Below, in pieces: positions 46,564 to 56,657 of a stretch of DNA of 64,000 nt. Source of the DNA: Hyphomicrobiales bacterium (lineage in GTDB: Bacteria > Pseudomonadota > Alphaproteobacteria > Parvibaculales > Parvibaculaceae). A program made the position numbers and the translations under genes. The notes beneath the pieces were generated by a model. The model searched no databases, was not told the origin of the DNA, and saw only the letters and a program-made list of their open reading frames with translations. The stretch spans positions 1 to 64,000 of the forward strand of contig WGND01000007.1 in assembly GCA_016124805.1 (NCBI GenBank), written 5' to 3'. Positions within the stretch are counted from its first letter, which is position 1, and each line of letters opens with the position of its first letter.

Positions 46564-47874
46564 TCACATGAGCATGGAGGGGGGATATTCCACATAGGCC
46601 TTGAAGGCCTGCAGGAACTGCGCACCAAGCGCCCCGTCAATGGCGCGGTGATCGCATGACATGGTGACCGTCATGACATTGGCGACTTCAAGCTTGCCAT
46701 CGCGCACGACCGGCCGCTCCTCCCCTTTGCCGACAGCCATGATGGCGGCCTGAGGCGGGTTGATGACAGCCGTGAACTGCTTGACACCGAACATGCCGAG
46801 ATTGGAAATGGAGAAGCTGCCGCCCTCATATTCGGAAGGCTTGAGTTTCTTGTTGCGGGCGCGCTCGGCGAGCGACTTGGCCTCGGATGAAATTTCAGCA
46901 AGTCCCTTCTTGTGCGCATCCTTGATGATGGGCGTGATGAGCCCGCCATCAATGGCAACAGCAATGCCTATGTCGGCAGCTTTGTGTTTGAGAAGCGCGG
47001 TACCTGCAAAACTCACATTGGCGTCCGGCACTTTCATCAGCGCAAGCGCGGAGGCGCGGATGAGGAAGTCATTGACCGACAGCTTGACGCCGTCCGGCCC
47101 TGCCTGCTCGTTCAACTTCTTGCGCACGCGGAGAAGCTCATCCAGTTCACAATCAATCGTGAGATAGAAATGCGGGATCTCCTGCATGGCCTGAGTCAGG
47201 CGGCGGGCAATGGTCTTGCGCATGCCGTCGAGCGGCACTTCCTCATAGGAGTCGGCGGCATAAAAAGCACGCGGATCGACGGCGGGCATCGCGGCGCCCG
47301 CTGTCGCGCCTGATGCGGCTGATTTCGCCGCCCCCGGTTTTGCGCTTTCCACATCTGCCTTGACAATGCGGCCGCGCGGACCGGAACCGCTCAATGCCGT
47401 GAGATCAATGCCCTTGTCGGCGGCGATACGGCGCGCCAGCGGCGAGGCAAAGATGCGGCCCTCTGTTCCCTTCACCTGCGCGCCATTTTCATGGCTCGCT
47501 TTCCTTTCCCCAGCGGGGCTCGGAGATGGCTTGGCATGGCCTAAACCCTCTCCCGCCTCGGGAGAGGGTTTGGGTGAGGGGCTTTTTGCGACCGGTGCCG
47601 CCTTGGGCGCCGGCACATCATCGGCGGATTCACCATCCTCAAGCAGGATGGCAATGACCTGATTGACCGGCACGCCTTCGGTGCCCTCGCCGACAAGAAT
47701 TTTGCCAATGCGGCCTTCGTCAACCGCTTCGACTTCCATCGTTGCCTTGTCGGTTTCAATCTCGGCGATCACGTCGCCAGACTTTACTTCATCGCCCTCC
47801 TTCACCAGCCATTTGGCAAGTGTGCCTTCTTCCATGGTGGGCGACAGCGCGGGCATCAGGATTTCTGTGGACAT
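46564..47874 (-). CDS. pdhC: Pyruvate dehydrogenase E2 (dihydrolipoyl acetyltransferase)
   Basis: The 436-residue protein transfers acetyl groups from lipoyl to CoA. Domains are a lipoyl domain (about 1-80, Lys in [11 protein letters not shown]), a linker, an E3/E1-binding domain ([38 protein letters not shown]) and the catalytic core with [15 protein letters not shown] (His and Asp). The linker between lipoyl and binding domains holds an in-frame palindromic DNA repeat ([24 protein letters not shown]), described separately. The start is ATG at 47874, after pdhB on the minus strand. Confidence 0.97.
   Translation of the reverse strand: MSTEILMPALSPTMEEGTLAKWLVKEGDEVKSGDVIAEIETDKATMEVEAVDEGRIGKILVGEGTEGVPVNQVIAILLEDGESADDVPAPKAAPVAKSPSPKPSPEAGEGLGHAKPSPSPAGERKASHENGAQVKGTEGRIFASPLARRIAADKGIDLTALSGSGPRGRIVKADVESAKPGAAKSAASGATAGAAMPAVDPRAFYAADSYEEVPLDGMRKTIARRLTQAMQEIPHFYLTIDCELDELLRVRKKLNEQAGPDGVKLSVNDFLIRASALALMKVPDANVSFAGTALLKHKAADIGIAVAIDGGLITPIIKDAHKKGLAEISSEAKSLAERARNKKLKPSEYEGGSFSISNLGMFGVKQFTAVINPPQAAIMAVGKGEERPVVRDGKLEVANVMTVTMSCDHRAIDGALGAQFLQAFKAYVEYPPSMLM
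47543..47571. repeat. Palindromic (REP-like) repeat within pdhC linker
   Basis: A perfect 13-bp inverted repeat, AAACCCTCTCCCG-CCT-CGGGAGAGGGTTT, sits in the linker of pdhC, flanked on one side by GGGTGAGGGGC and on the other by a second small CCCCAGCGGGG hairpin near 47513. This CCCTCTCCCG...GGGAGAGGG form is well known as an intergenic repeat in proteobacteria. Here it is translated in frame as Pro/Ser/Gly/Glu-rich linker. The full unit probably spans about 47505-47592. Confidence 0.7.
47726..47772. repeat. 47-bp repeat, copy in pdhC lipoyl domain
   Basis: This segment encodes the lysine loop of the pdhC lipoyl domain and is identical over 47 bp to 49099-49145 in pdhB. Surrounding positions differ by scattered silent or conservative changes. 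Coding constraint alone rarely keeps synonymous sites identical, so recent conversion or duplication is an inference. Confidence 0.75.
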
Positions 47875-47885
47875 GTTGCCTCTCC

Positions 47886-49247
47886 TTAGCGGTAGCAGAC
47901 GGTTTTCACCGCCTCTACCACTTCATCGGCATTGGGAAGGGCCAGCTTTTCCAGATTGGCCGCGTAAGGCATGGGCACATCTTTCTGGGTGACGCGCAGG
48001 ATGGGCGCATCGAGCCAGTCAAAGGCTTCGGCCTGCACACGCGCGGCAATTTCGGCCCCGATGCCACAGGCCGGCCAAGTCTCCTCGACCGTGACCAGAC
48101 GGTTCGTCTTTTTGACCGAGGTGATGATGGTTTCAATATCGAGCGGGCGAATGGTGCGAAGGTCGATCAGCTCGGCATGAATGCCATCTGCTTCGAGCGC
48201 GGCCATCGCGTCCAGACAATAAGTGAGGCCGTGGCTGTAGGAGACGAGCGTGACATCGCTGCCTTCCTTCATGACATTCGCCTTGCCGATGGGCAGCACA
48301 TAGTCATCCAGTTTCGGCACGTCGAAGGACTTGCCGTAGAGCACTTCATTTTCGAGGAAAATGACGGGATTGGGATTGCGGATCGCCGCCTTCAGCAAGC
48401 CCTTGGCATCTGCCGCCGAATAGGGGGCGATCACAATGAGGCCGGGAATATGGGCATACCAGGAGGCATAGTCCTGGCTGTGCTGGGCGCCGACGCGCGA
48501 GGCCGGACCGTTGGGTCCGCGAAAAACAATCGGCGCGCTCATCTGGCCGCCGGACATGTAACGCGTCTTGGCAGCGGAATTGATGATCTGATCAATTGCC
48601 TGCATGGCGAAGTTGAAGGTCATGAATTCCACAATGGGGCGCAAACCACTCATAGCCGCGCCGACACCAAGTCCGGCAAAACCGTGTTCAGTGATGGGGG
48701 TATCAACCACACGGCGATCACCGAACTCGGCAAGCAGGCCCTGCGTGACCTTGTAGGCGCCTTCATATTGTGCGACTTCCTCACCCATGACGAAGACACG
48801 ATCATCGCTGCGCATCTCCTCGGCCATGGCATCGCGAAGGGCCTCGCGCACCGTCATCGACACAAATTCGGTGCCTTCCGGAATGGAGGGAGGGGCAAGC
48901 GTCTTGACGGGCTCAGGAGCCGGCGCGGCGTCTGCTTTGGCTGCAGCAGGTGCGTTATCTTTCTTTGGCTCATCTTTCGCCGGGGTCGGCGCAGGCTCCG
49001 CCCCGCCCTCGCCCGAGATGAGCGCGATGACATCGTTCACCTTGACGTTTTCCGTACCGGCGGGCACGAGCAGTTCTTCAACGGTGCCTTCGTCAACGGC
49101 TTCGACTTCCATCGTTGCCTTGTCGGTTTCAATCTCGGCGATCACATCGCCGGACTTCACCTCGTCGCCAACCTTGACCATCCATTTGGCGAGCGTGCCT
49201 TCTTCCATGGTAGGTGACAGCGCGGGCATCAGAATCTTGATCGACAT
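47886..49247 (-). CDS. pdhB: Pyruvate dehydrogenase E1 beta subunit with lipoyl domain
   Basis: The 453-residue subunit has an N-terminal lipoyl domain ([37 protein letters not shown]), an Ala/Pro linker and the transketolase-like catalytic beta subunit ([38 protein letters not shown] through [15 protein letters not shown]-like end). Lipoyl-bearing E1 beta is typical of alphaproteobacteria. ATG at 49247 follows GGAGGGCTGAGCAC, so it is preferred to the upstream ATG at 49334. It starts just after pdhA. Confidence 0.96.
   Translation of the reverse strand: MSIKILMPALSPTMEEGTLAKWMVKVGDEVKSGDVIAEIETDKATMEVEAVDEGTVEELLVPAGTENVKVNDVIALISGEGGAEPAPTPAKDEPKKDNAPAAAKADAAPAPEPVKTLAPPSIPEGTEFVSMTVREALRDAMAEEMRSDDRVFVMGEEVAQYEGAYKVTQGLLAEFGDRRVVDTPITEHGFAGLGVGAAMSGLRPIVEFMTFNFAMQAIDQIINSAAKTRYMSGGQMSAPIVFRGPNGPASRVGAQHSQDYASWYAHIPGLIVIAPYSAADAKGLLKAAIRNPNPVIFLENEVLYGKSFDVPKLDDYVLPIGKANVMKEGSDVTLVSYSHGLTYCLDAMAALEADGIHAELIDLRTIRPLDIETIITSVKKTNRLVTVEETWPACGIGAEIAARVQAEAFDWLDAPILRVTQKDVPMPYAANLEKLALPNADEVVEAVKTVCYR
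49099..49145. repeat. 47-bp repeat, copy in pdhB lipoyl domain
   Basis: Second copy of the repeat at 47726-47772, in the lipoyl domain of pdhB and in the same orientation, 1373 bp apart. It offers a substrate for recombination between pdhB and pdhC. Confidence 0.75.
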
Positions 49248-49251
49248 GTGC

Positions 49252-50340
49252 TCAGCCCTCCACGCTTGCGAGGACATCTGTCCAGAGCTCGGATGGATCG
49301 GGTTCGGGACTTGATTGTGCAAATTCGGCTGCATCCGCGACGATGGCGCGAATTTCCTTGTCGATGCTTTTCAGATCATCCTCGCTGGCGATCTTGCCTT
49401 CGAGCAGGCGGACGCGCACCTGTTCGATCGGATCATGTTCCTGCCGCATCTTGTTGACTTCTTCCTTGGCGCGATATTTGGCGGGGTCCGACATGGAATG
49501 GCCGCGATAGCGATAGGTTTTCATTTCGAGGATATAGGGCCCTTTGCCTGAGCGGCAGAATTCGACGGCCTCTTCGCCAGCGGCGCGCACGGCACGCACA
49601 TCCATGCCATCGACCTGGGCGCCGGGAATGTTGAAGCTGTCGCCACGTTTGGAGAGATTGGTCATGGCCGAGGCACGCGCGATGCTGGTGCCCATGGCAT
49701 ATTGATTGTTCTCGATCACATAGATGACCGGCAGCTGCCAGAGCTCGGCCATGTTGAAGCTTTCATAGACCTGGCCCTGATTGGCCGCGCCGTCGCCGAA
49801 ATAGGCCAGACACACGCGATCATTGCCGCGATATTTGTTGGAGAAGGCAAGCCCCGTCCCGAGCGGCACCTGCGCGCCGACAATGCCATGACCGCCATAG
49901 AAATGCTTGTCGGTGCTGAACATGTGCATCGACCCGCCCTTGCCGCGCGAATAGCCCCCTTCGCGTCCGGTCAGTTCTGACATGACGCCCTTGGGGTCCA
50001 TGCCGCAAGCGAGCATGTGGCCGTGATCGCGATAGCCCGTGATGACCTGATCACCCTCGCCTATCGCCCCCTGCATGCCGACCACAACGGCTTCCTGCCC
50101 GATATAGAGATGACAAAAACCACCAATCAGCCCCATGCCGTACATCTGGCCTGCCTTTTCCTCAAAGCGCCGGATGAGCAGCATGTCGCGATAGGCCTGC
50201 ATCTCTTCTTCCGGCGTGAAGTCTGCCGACGATTTTGATTTGGCCGCGCGACCGCTGGCGGCCTTGCCCGTCGATTTGGACGCGGCGGCCTTCGCAGAGG
50301 GTTTTGCGGTGCTTTTGGGGGAGGATTTGCTGCTTGCCAT
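49252..50340 (-). CDS. pdhA: Pyruvate dehydrogenase E1 alpha subunit
   Basis: The 362-residue subunit binds thiamine diphosphate and decarboxylates pyruvate. A Lys/Ala/Ser-rich N-terminal tail (about 1-40) precedes the core: [37 protein letters not shown], the ThDP motif [20 protein letters not shown] and [15 protein letters not shown]. Two in-frame ATGs lie 15 bp apart within a duplicated ATGGCAAGCAG; the second (50340) has AGCAGGAAC before it and is chosen over 50355. It heads pdhABC-lpdA. Confidence 0.96.
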   Translation of the reverse strand: MASSKSSPKSTAKPSAKAAASKSTGKAASGRAAKSKSSADFTPEEEMQAYRDMLLIRRFEEKAGQMYGMGLIGGFCHLYIGQEAVVVGMQGAIGEGDQVITGYRDHGHMLACGMDPKGVMSELTGREGGYSRGKGGSMHMFSTDKHFYGGHGIVGAQVPLGTGLAFSNKYRGNDRVCLAYFGDGAANQGQVYESFNMAELWQLPVIYVIENNQYAMGTSIARASAMTNLSKRGDSFNIPGAQVDGMDVRAVRAAGEEAVEFCRSGKGPYILEMKTYRYRGHSMSDPAKYRAKEEVNKMRQEHDPIEQVRVRLLEGKIASEDDLKSIDKEIRAIVADAAEFAQSSPEPDPSELWTDVLASVEG

Positions 50341-50471
50341 GTTCCTGCTTGCCATTGAATGACGGGGGTCGAAGCCTGATCATGCAACCAGAGCGTCAAC
50401 AGGTCGATAATGACCTTTATTGACCCTATCAGGAACAGGTAAAGGTTTGATATCAATGGCAAAATAGATAA

Positions 50472-50490
50472 TTAACTGAAATTCAGTTAA
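50472..50490. promoter_or_regulatory. 19-bp palindrome between ftsB and pdhA
   Basis: TTAACTGAA-A-TTCAGTTAA is a perfect 9-1-9 palindrome about 130 bp upstream of pdhA and 32 bp after the ftsB stop. It could be an operator for pdh control or, with a smaller stem, an AT-rich terminator after ftsB (on the minus strand TTATCTATTTT follows). Sequence alone cannot decide. Confidence 0.45.
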
Positions 50491-50522
50491 ACAGCCCCGC
50501 AATCAGCCTCTTAACGCGCATC

Positions 50523-50870
50523 TTACGGCTTGGGAGCGGGCTTATTTTCATCATGGAAGATGACAATGTCGTCCGGATTGGCAAAACCAAGGGCTGCACG
50601 GGCCCGTTCGTCGAGCAAATCGGGATCGAGGCTTTCCGGCCGCAGCAGGGCAACCTGACGATCCAGTCGGGTGCGTGTCTCATGGACCTGCGCATATTGC
50701 TGCTCAAGCGTGTCGACGCGGTTCTGAAGGCTGAGCCAGGCGATAAAGCCATGGCGACCATAAACGGCATGATAGGCAAAATAGCCGATCACGATCATGC
50801 AGATGAGCGGCAGCAGCGCATTGCGCAGGCGCATCGGCTCAGAAGTGCGAATCAATCCATAAGTGTCCAT
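50523..50870 (-). CDS. ftsB: FtsB/DivIC-type cell-division protein
   Basis: The 115-residue bitopic protein has a membrane helix (LLPLICMIVIGYFAYHAVYG) and a coiled coil (LQNRVDTLEQQYAQVHETRTRLDRQVALL), the septum-formation-initiator layout. It would join FtsL and FtsQ to activate septal wall synthesis. It lies 46 bp downstream of eno on the minus strand, the usual place in alphaproteobacteria and E. coli. Confidence 0.9.
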   Translation of the reverse strand: MDTYGLIRTSEPMRLRNALLPLICMIVIGYFAYHAVYGRHGFIAWLSLQNRVDTLEQQYAQVHETRTRLDRQVALLRPESLDPDLLDERARAALGFANPDDIVIFHDENKPAPKP

Positions 50871-50916
50871 AGACGCTAGAGAATCACAGAGTGATTCGCC
50901 GGGTCAAGCAGGATCG

Positions 50917-52249
<1,333 letters not shown>

Positions 52250-52308
52250 AACGCCCGAGCGGAAGTGCGAAATGCACCATCGCTGCGGGTTCGTTTCAAT
52301 CAGCCAGG

Positions 52309-52881
52309 TTATTGGCTGGCGGCCATTTTCAGGGCAACTTTATAGTCTGGCGCCTCGGGTGACTCGCGCAGGAGCCAGCTCCGATGCGCCAGAATATACT
52401 GGCGCTGTGCCTCAATTGTCGCGCGTCCGATTCCGATCGAAAAGCGTTCACCTGCCGTCAGGGGTCCATGAGGGGCTTCGGCTTCTTTCCGATCAATTTT
52501 TTCGAGTATCAGCTCGAATTCCTTCAAGCGATTATCGATCAACTCCTCAACGCGCGATCGCGGCAAAAAGGACGCGAAGATCAGAATGAAGAGAAATTCA
52601 GACCGAAGTGAGTGGCGCGGCTCGGCTTCCATCAGCGCCTTGATACAGGCAGCGCGCCCCTCCGGCGTGATGGCGTAAACCTTCTTGTTCGGCCGGTTGT
52701 CCTGTTCGATCTTTTCGAATGTGACAAGGCCTTCCGCCGCCAATTCATTGAGCGCCGGATAGAGGTTTGAAAGGCTCACATCAAGTATCTGTGAGACCTC
52801 ATTGGCCAGAATTTTCTTGATGTCATAACCGGTGGCTGGCTCGCGCATCAAGACGCTGAGCAGCAATTCCTTTGTGTTCAA
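52309..52881 (-). CDS. PadR family transcriptional regulator
   Basis: The 190-residue protein has a PadR winged helix (KELLLSVLMREPATGYDIKKILANEVSQILDVSLSNLYPALNELAAEGLVTFEKIEQDNRPNKKVYAITPEGRAACIKAL) and a helical C-terminal Vir-type domain with a coiled segment. PadR proteins repress detoxification or efflux genes and respond to phenolic compounds or drugs. It is on the same strand as the downstream-ended DUF1302 gene but separated from it by a strong terminator, so it has its own promoter. Confidence 0.9.
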   Translation of the reverse strand: MNTKELLLSVLMREPATGYDIKKILANEVSQILDVSLSNLYPALNELAAEGLVTFEKIEQDNRPNKKVYAITPEGRAACIKALMEAEPRHSLRSEFLFILIFASFLPRSRVEELIDNRLKEFELILEKIDRKEAEAPHGPLTAGERFSIGIGRATIEAQRQYILAHRSWLLRESPEAPDYKVALKMAASQ

Positions 52882-52967
52882 CCCGAACCCTCCCCCGAAG
52901 ACGGATAACCACGAAATGTCAAATTTTGCAGGTGCCTCCCGAGCCCCTGATCGTCTTTAAGTCCCTC

Positions 52968-52981
52968 AAGTTGTTCAACTT
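52968..52981. promoter_or_regulatory. Candidate PadR operator
   Basis: AAGTTG-TT-CAACTT is a perfect 6-2-6 inverted repeat about 87 bp before the padR start. An ACATATGT palindrome at 53073-53080 overlaps ATGTGACAT, and ATGT/ACAT halves are common in PadR sites. Either could be bound; both are weak calls. Confidence 0.35.
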
Positions 52982-53128
52982 ACCTTGTAAGCCCGAACTC
53001 TTCTGATCCTGCTCCACCAGCACCAGAAACACTCAATTTGCCATTTTAAACAGAGTTGTGCCGGATTGAAATACATATGTGACATTAGGCTGATTTTATC
53101 CTGGCTGTCACGGCAAACCCCAGACAAC

Positions 53129-53158
53129 AAAAAACCCGGCGACATTGCTGTCGCCGGG
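53129..53158 (-). terminator. Rho-independent terminator of the long DUF1302 gene
   Basis: On the minus strand CCCGGCGACA-GCAA-TGTCGCCGGG forms a 10-bp GC-rich stem followed by TTTTTT, 20 bp after the DUF1302 stop. It should stop transcription before padR. Confidence 0.88.
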
Positions 53159-53178
53159 CTGATTGTCTTGGACTGCGA

Positions 53179-55821
53179 TCAGAACGAGTAAGAGATGTTC
53201 AGTGATGCGTAGTCCAGATCGGTCGCGCTGTTGTACTTCGTGGAACCGAAGAAGTTCGTGTAGCTGATGCCACCTCTCCAGGACTGATAAGAACCATTCA
53301 GAGAGAGAGCGATCGACTTGCGGTTTTCACGATAGTTCGAGTAAGGCGCCGGGCTGTTACCATGAACGTCATGGCTGAAAGCAACCGTTGGCGACAGCGT
53401 GATCGGTGTACCGAACACGTTGTTGTACTGAAGAACGCCCAGGAGGTTGTAGCCCCATGAGAAGTTATCAGGACGGCAACCGGTGCGCGAAGCAAGCGAC
53501 AGGAAGCCACCGAGCGGCAGGTCTGTACCGGTGGTGCAGACATTGCCCCAACGAAGTGTTGCACCCGAATTGCTCGGCGCGTCAGGTGCGTACATGGCAC
53601 CGAACTCCGTCACGAGGATGCCGAGATCGGCACCTGTGAACCCGATGAGGGGGTTGGAGTTGGAATAGGTCGCCGTTGTACCGACCTGGGCTGTGACGAG
53701 CTTGGTGTCAACATAGCCCTTGATGTCGCGGGACTGAGAACCTGTACCCATGGTACCGCAAGAGGTGCCATAGGTATCAGGATTGGCCAGACCCGTCGCG
53801 CCGGGGATCAAGGCATTATACGAGGTAGGTCCAAGCAGCTGCTGGAACACGCAACCCGAGTTCAGAGCAGCGATCGTCAGCTGGTCTGTATCAAGCTGCA
53901 CTGGTGCGTTCGGACGATAAGTTGCTTCGCCCTGCACACCCCATGTGCCGATTGTCGTGTTGAAGCTGAAGCCAGCCATCTTGATGTCTTCCGGATATTC
54001 CAGATAGAAACCGAGAGAAGGGTCATTCAGGTTCGCGGCAAACAGGATTTCCGAACCGTCTGTCAGCAGCGTTGTGCCGGCTGCAGGCTGAGCGGACTGT
54101 TCAGCAACGAGCGCGCAGTTGATGATCATTGAAGCAATGATCGAGTTAGGGTTCACAACGGCTGCGAAGCCCATGGCAGCGGAAATATCCGCACCTTCAA
54201 TACCACCTGCAAAAATGTTCGCGCCGCCATTTGGTGATGGAACCACCAGATGATCGGCTGGTGTTGTGTTGGCATAATAGGCCTCGGCAACAGCAAGACC
54301 CGCTGCATAAAGACCATTGCTGTCATTGCCTACCGTCTGGTTCAGCACTGCGAACTGCTGCGGAGTCAGACCAATCGGCGCGCCATAGACTGCGTTTGTC
54401 GTCGGGTCCTGCCCAAGATTTGCAAGGCCGTTACCGATGTTACAGCCCTGGTAAGGCAGACCGCGTGTGGTGCCGCTTGACGTCGGACCTGTTGCAAGCT
54501 GCGTGGTGAAGTCTGCCTGTGACGGATCGACGCGAACACGTTCGCTGGCGATTGGCAGACGTGAGTGATAATTCATGAAGTAGAAACCGAACTCGGTATT
54601 GTTGAGTTCAGCGGAGTACCACTTCAGAGCGACGCCCCACTGGCCGGAATCACGGGCTTCGCGATCCTGGTCACGTGTCACGACGCTGGTGTCGCCATAG
54701 GCAAGACGAAGGGCTTCTGTGTTGCCCACTGGCCAGCCGCCGAGGCCTGCGATTGTGTTGTTGTAGAAAGAGTAGTCAAGGCTGTCGCCAAAACCACCCG
54801 TACCACCCGTACCATTATAGGCCGAGCAGTCGCGCAGCGAACCATAGGCTGTTGCCGCACCGAGGTAGGCCGCCGAGAACGCCGACGACACTGCTGTTGG
54901 TGTCGAGCAGTTACGCATGATGTTGCCGCCGGGACCACCGGTCAGGAATGACTGGCCGAGCTCGTTACCACCGACGCCGCTCATGACTGCGGCAACGTCC
55001 GAACCGGCAAATGGTGTGCCAGCGCGGTCGAGATCATATGTGGACCATTTGAGCTGGTAGAAAGCTTCCAGCGACATGTCGAATGGCAGGCCGAAAGAGG
55101 CATCCAAAGCCCAGACAGGTGTCAGGAAGTCTTTCACTTCTGAACCGGGGCGACGGAAGGAAGCAACGTCAACCGGGTTCACGGCATTGATGCCGTTCTG
55201 GATGAAGGTGCTTTCACCCCAGTTGATAACCTGCTTACCGGCACGGAAGCTGACCGGGAAATCCATGACGGTGTAATTGGCACTGGCATAGAAGTCCAAG
55301 AGCTTGACGTTGCGCGCCGTATCGGCTTCGCCCTGCACGAGGTCAGAACGGGCATAGCTGCCGTCATTGGCAAGCACGGCGTCATAATAGGAGTTCAGAC
55401 GGGCGAAGAATGTGTAGTTCGACCATTTGACCTGAAGATCGTTGAGCATCTTCACAGGTGCGCCGGTCAGATCGCCATTGTCGAAGTTCAGACGACCGTC
55501 ATCCGTGTTGATCGAACCATTGAGTGATGTTGGTGCCTGAATCACATGCAGCGGGATGAAGGTGCCGCCATTGGTCGGGATCAGCGGCACATTGATATCG
55601 GCCGAGCTGGTTGCCTGAAGCGGACCGCCATTGGATGTCGGCAGCAGTCTGGTTTCCGTATCTGCCGAGCGAATAGATGCGCCCGCTGAGATGGTGGTAT
55701 CGAAGAAGACTTGTACTTCCCCGAAATTATATTCAACCGCCTGGGCGGTGCCGGCTGTTACTGCCAATACTGCTGAAACAGCAGTACCAAGCAGCGCCGC
55801 GCGCATACTTACTCTTGGCAT
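53179..55821 (-). CDS. DUF1302 family outer-membrane protein, long form
   Basis: The 880-residue protein has a signal peptide (cleavage about AQA-VE, residue 28) and ends in SYSF, a terminal Phe typical of outer-membrane barrels. The family motif GKQVINWGESTFIQNGINAVNPVDVASFRRPGSEVKDFLTP is clear. It is about 230 residues longer than its paralogue at 56658-58610, with extra Gly/Ser/Asn/Cys-rich loops in the middle. DUF1302 proteins accompany DUF1329 proteins in lipid- or hydrocarbon-using bacteria, but no DUF1329 gene is here. Start ATG 55821 follows GGAGGATCTCA. A strong terminator follows. Confidence 0.85.
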   Translation of the reverse strand: MPRVSMRAALLGTAVSAVLAVTAGTAQAVEYNFGEVQVFFDTTISAGASIRSADTETRLLPTSNGGPLQATSSADINVPLIPTNGGTFIPLHVIQAPTSLNGSINTDDGRLNFDNGDLTGAPVKMLNDLQVKWSNYTFFARLNSYYDAVLANDGSYARSDLVQGEADTARNVKLLDFYASANYTVMDFPVSFRAGKQVINWGESTFIQNGINAVNPVDVASFRRPGSEVKDFLTPVWALDASFGLPFDMSLEAFYQLKWSTYDLDRAGTPFAGSDVAAVMSGVGGNELGQSFLTGGPGGNIMRNCSTPTAVSSAFSAAYLGAATAYGSLRDCSAYNGTGGTGGFGDSLDYSFYNNTIAGLGGWPVGNTEALRLAYGDTSVVTRDQDREARDSGQWGVALKWYSAELNNTEFGFYFMNYHSRLPIASERVRVDPSQADFTTQLATGPTSSGTTRGLPYQGCNIGNGLANLGQDPTTNAVYGAPIGLTPQQFAVLNQTVGNDSNGLYAAGLAVAEAYYANTTPADHLVVPSPNGGANIFAGGIEGADISAAMGFAAVVNPNSIIASMIINCALVAEQSAQPAAGTTLLTDGSEILFAANLNDPSLGFYLEYPEDIKMAGFSFNTTIGTWGVQGEATYRPNAPVQLDTDQLTIAALNSGCVFQQLLGPTSYNALIPGATGLANPDTYGTSCGTMGTGSQSRDIKGYVDTKLVTAQVGTTATYSNSNPLIGFTGADLGILVTEFGAMYAPDAPSNSGATLRWGNVCTTGTDLPLGGFLSLASRTGCRPDNFSWGYNLLGVLQYNNVFGTPITLSPTVAFSHDVHGNSPAPYSNYRENRKSIALSLNGSYQSWRGGISYTNFFGSTKYNSATDLDYASLNISYSF

Positions 55822-56657
55822 TGAGATCCTCCACGATCTTTTACTTCACTTATATTTGCAGCTGGATCGGGAGGTGTTTTCGCGCGATGTGCGACTGTTA
55901 CCCCCCGGCCAGTCAGCATCCCTCAACGCATAGACCACAGCTTGGCGCCTTTTAAGTCAAGGCTAACCATGTGAAAGGCTTGGGAGAATTCGCTATTTGC
56001 TTTTTCGGAACGACATTTTTGTCACTGTCGGACGGGCCGCGATACGGACTGGAAGTTGCCATAACCACGGTCAAAACGATGTTGCATTGCGATATTTTTC
56101 TACTTTGTGACTAAATGTCATTACTTGTCCCTTGGAAATGAGTATTTGATATATATATTTTTTAATTATATTTTCAGCTTCCGTCTGAGAGTCGCGCGTT
56201 CTTATTTGATCTTGAAAAAACTGTCGCCAGTCGCAGCGTTTGATGCGACGACCGCCATCTCCATTCGAGCAGACCCTGTCTCGCTTCCTCTCCTGTTTGG
56301 CTGTTTTCTGCCTGTTATTTTCTTCTCGAAAACATGACAATTCGTCACTGTCTTTCGGGCGACAAAATACGTGTCATTTACGTCTCACATTTGTACTAAC
56401 CCGTTCCGTAACAGGTGTTTTGTACCTATAATACTTTTTGTTATTTTCTTTTTGGGTTAGAAGAATCTCTCCTGAATCACGAGCATTGGGAAACTGCTCA
56501 TGACAATCCGTACTTTGCGCTGCAGCATTTATTCGCTGCGGGGCACATGGAAACAGGACAAGGATGGGTGGCTTGGGGGGTGAGCCAGACCATATCCAAA
56601 AAGTGACACCCCCCTGACGCTGGACAGCCCAGCTAATTATTGAGGGGAGACTCTGAC
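55822..56657. other. AT-rich intergenic region between divergent DUF1302 genes
   Basis: This 836-bp stretch contains the divergent start regions of the two DUF1302 genes. From about 56100 to 56480 it is far more AT-rich than the rest of the window (for example GATATATATATTTTTTAATTATATTTTC). Short open frames on both strands lack a ribosome site and usual codon pattern, so I call no gene. GTCACTGTC occurs at 56021-56029 and 56344-56352, and TGTCATT-like words recur, so regulator binding is possible. Confidence 0.6.

Noticed and set aside
47742-49217. A 491-codon open frame antisense to pdhB
   Set aside because: It is a mirror of a conserved gene, with His/Arg/Gly-rich sequence and no recognisable domain.
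47886-49247. Lipoyl domain on E1 beta as an unusual fusion
   Set aside because: This is the standard form of PdhB in alphaproteobacteria.
56071-56340. An 89-codon minus-strand frame in the AT-rich region
   Set aside because: No ribosome site, unusual codon pattern, and a Lys/Arg/Gln-rich product without any motif; more likely chance in AT-rich DNA.
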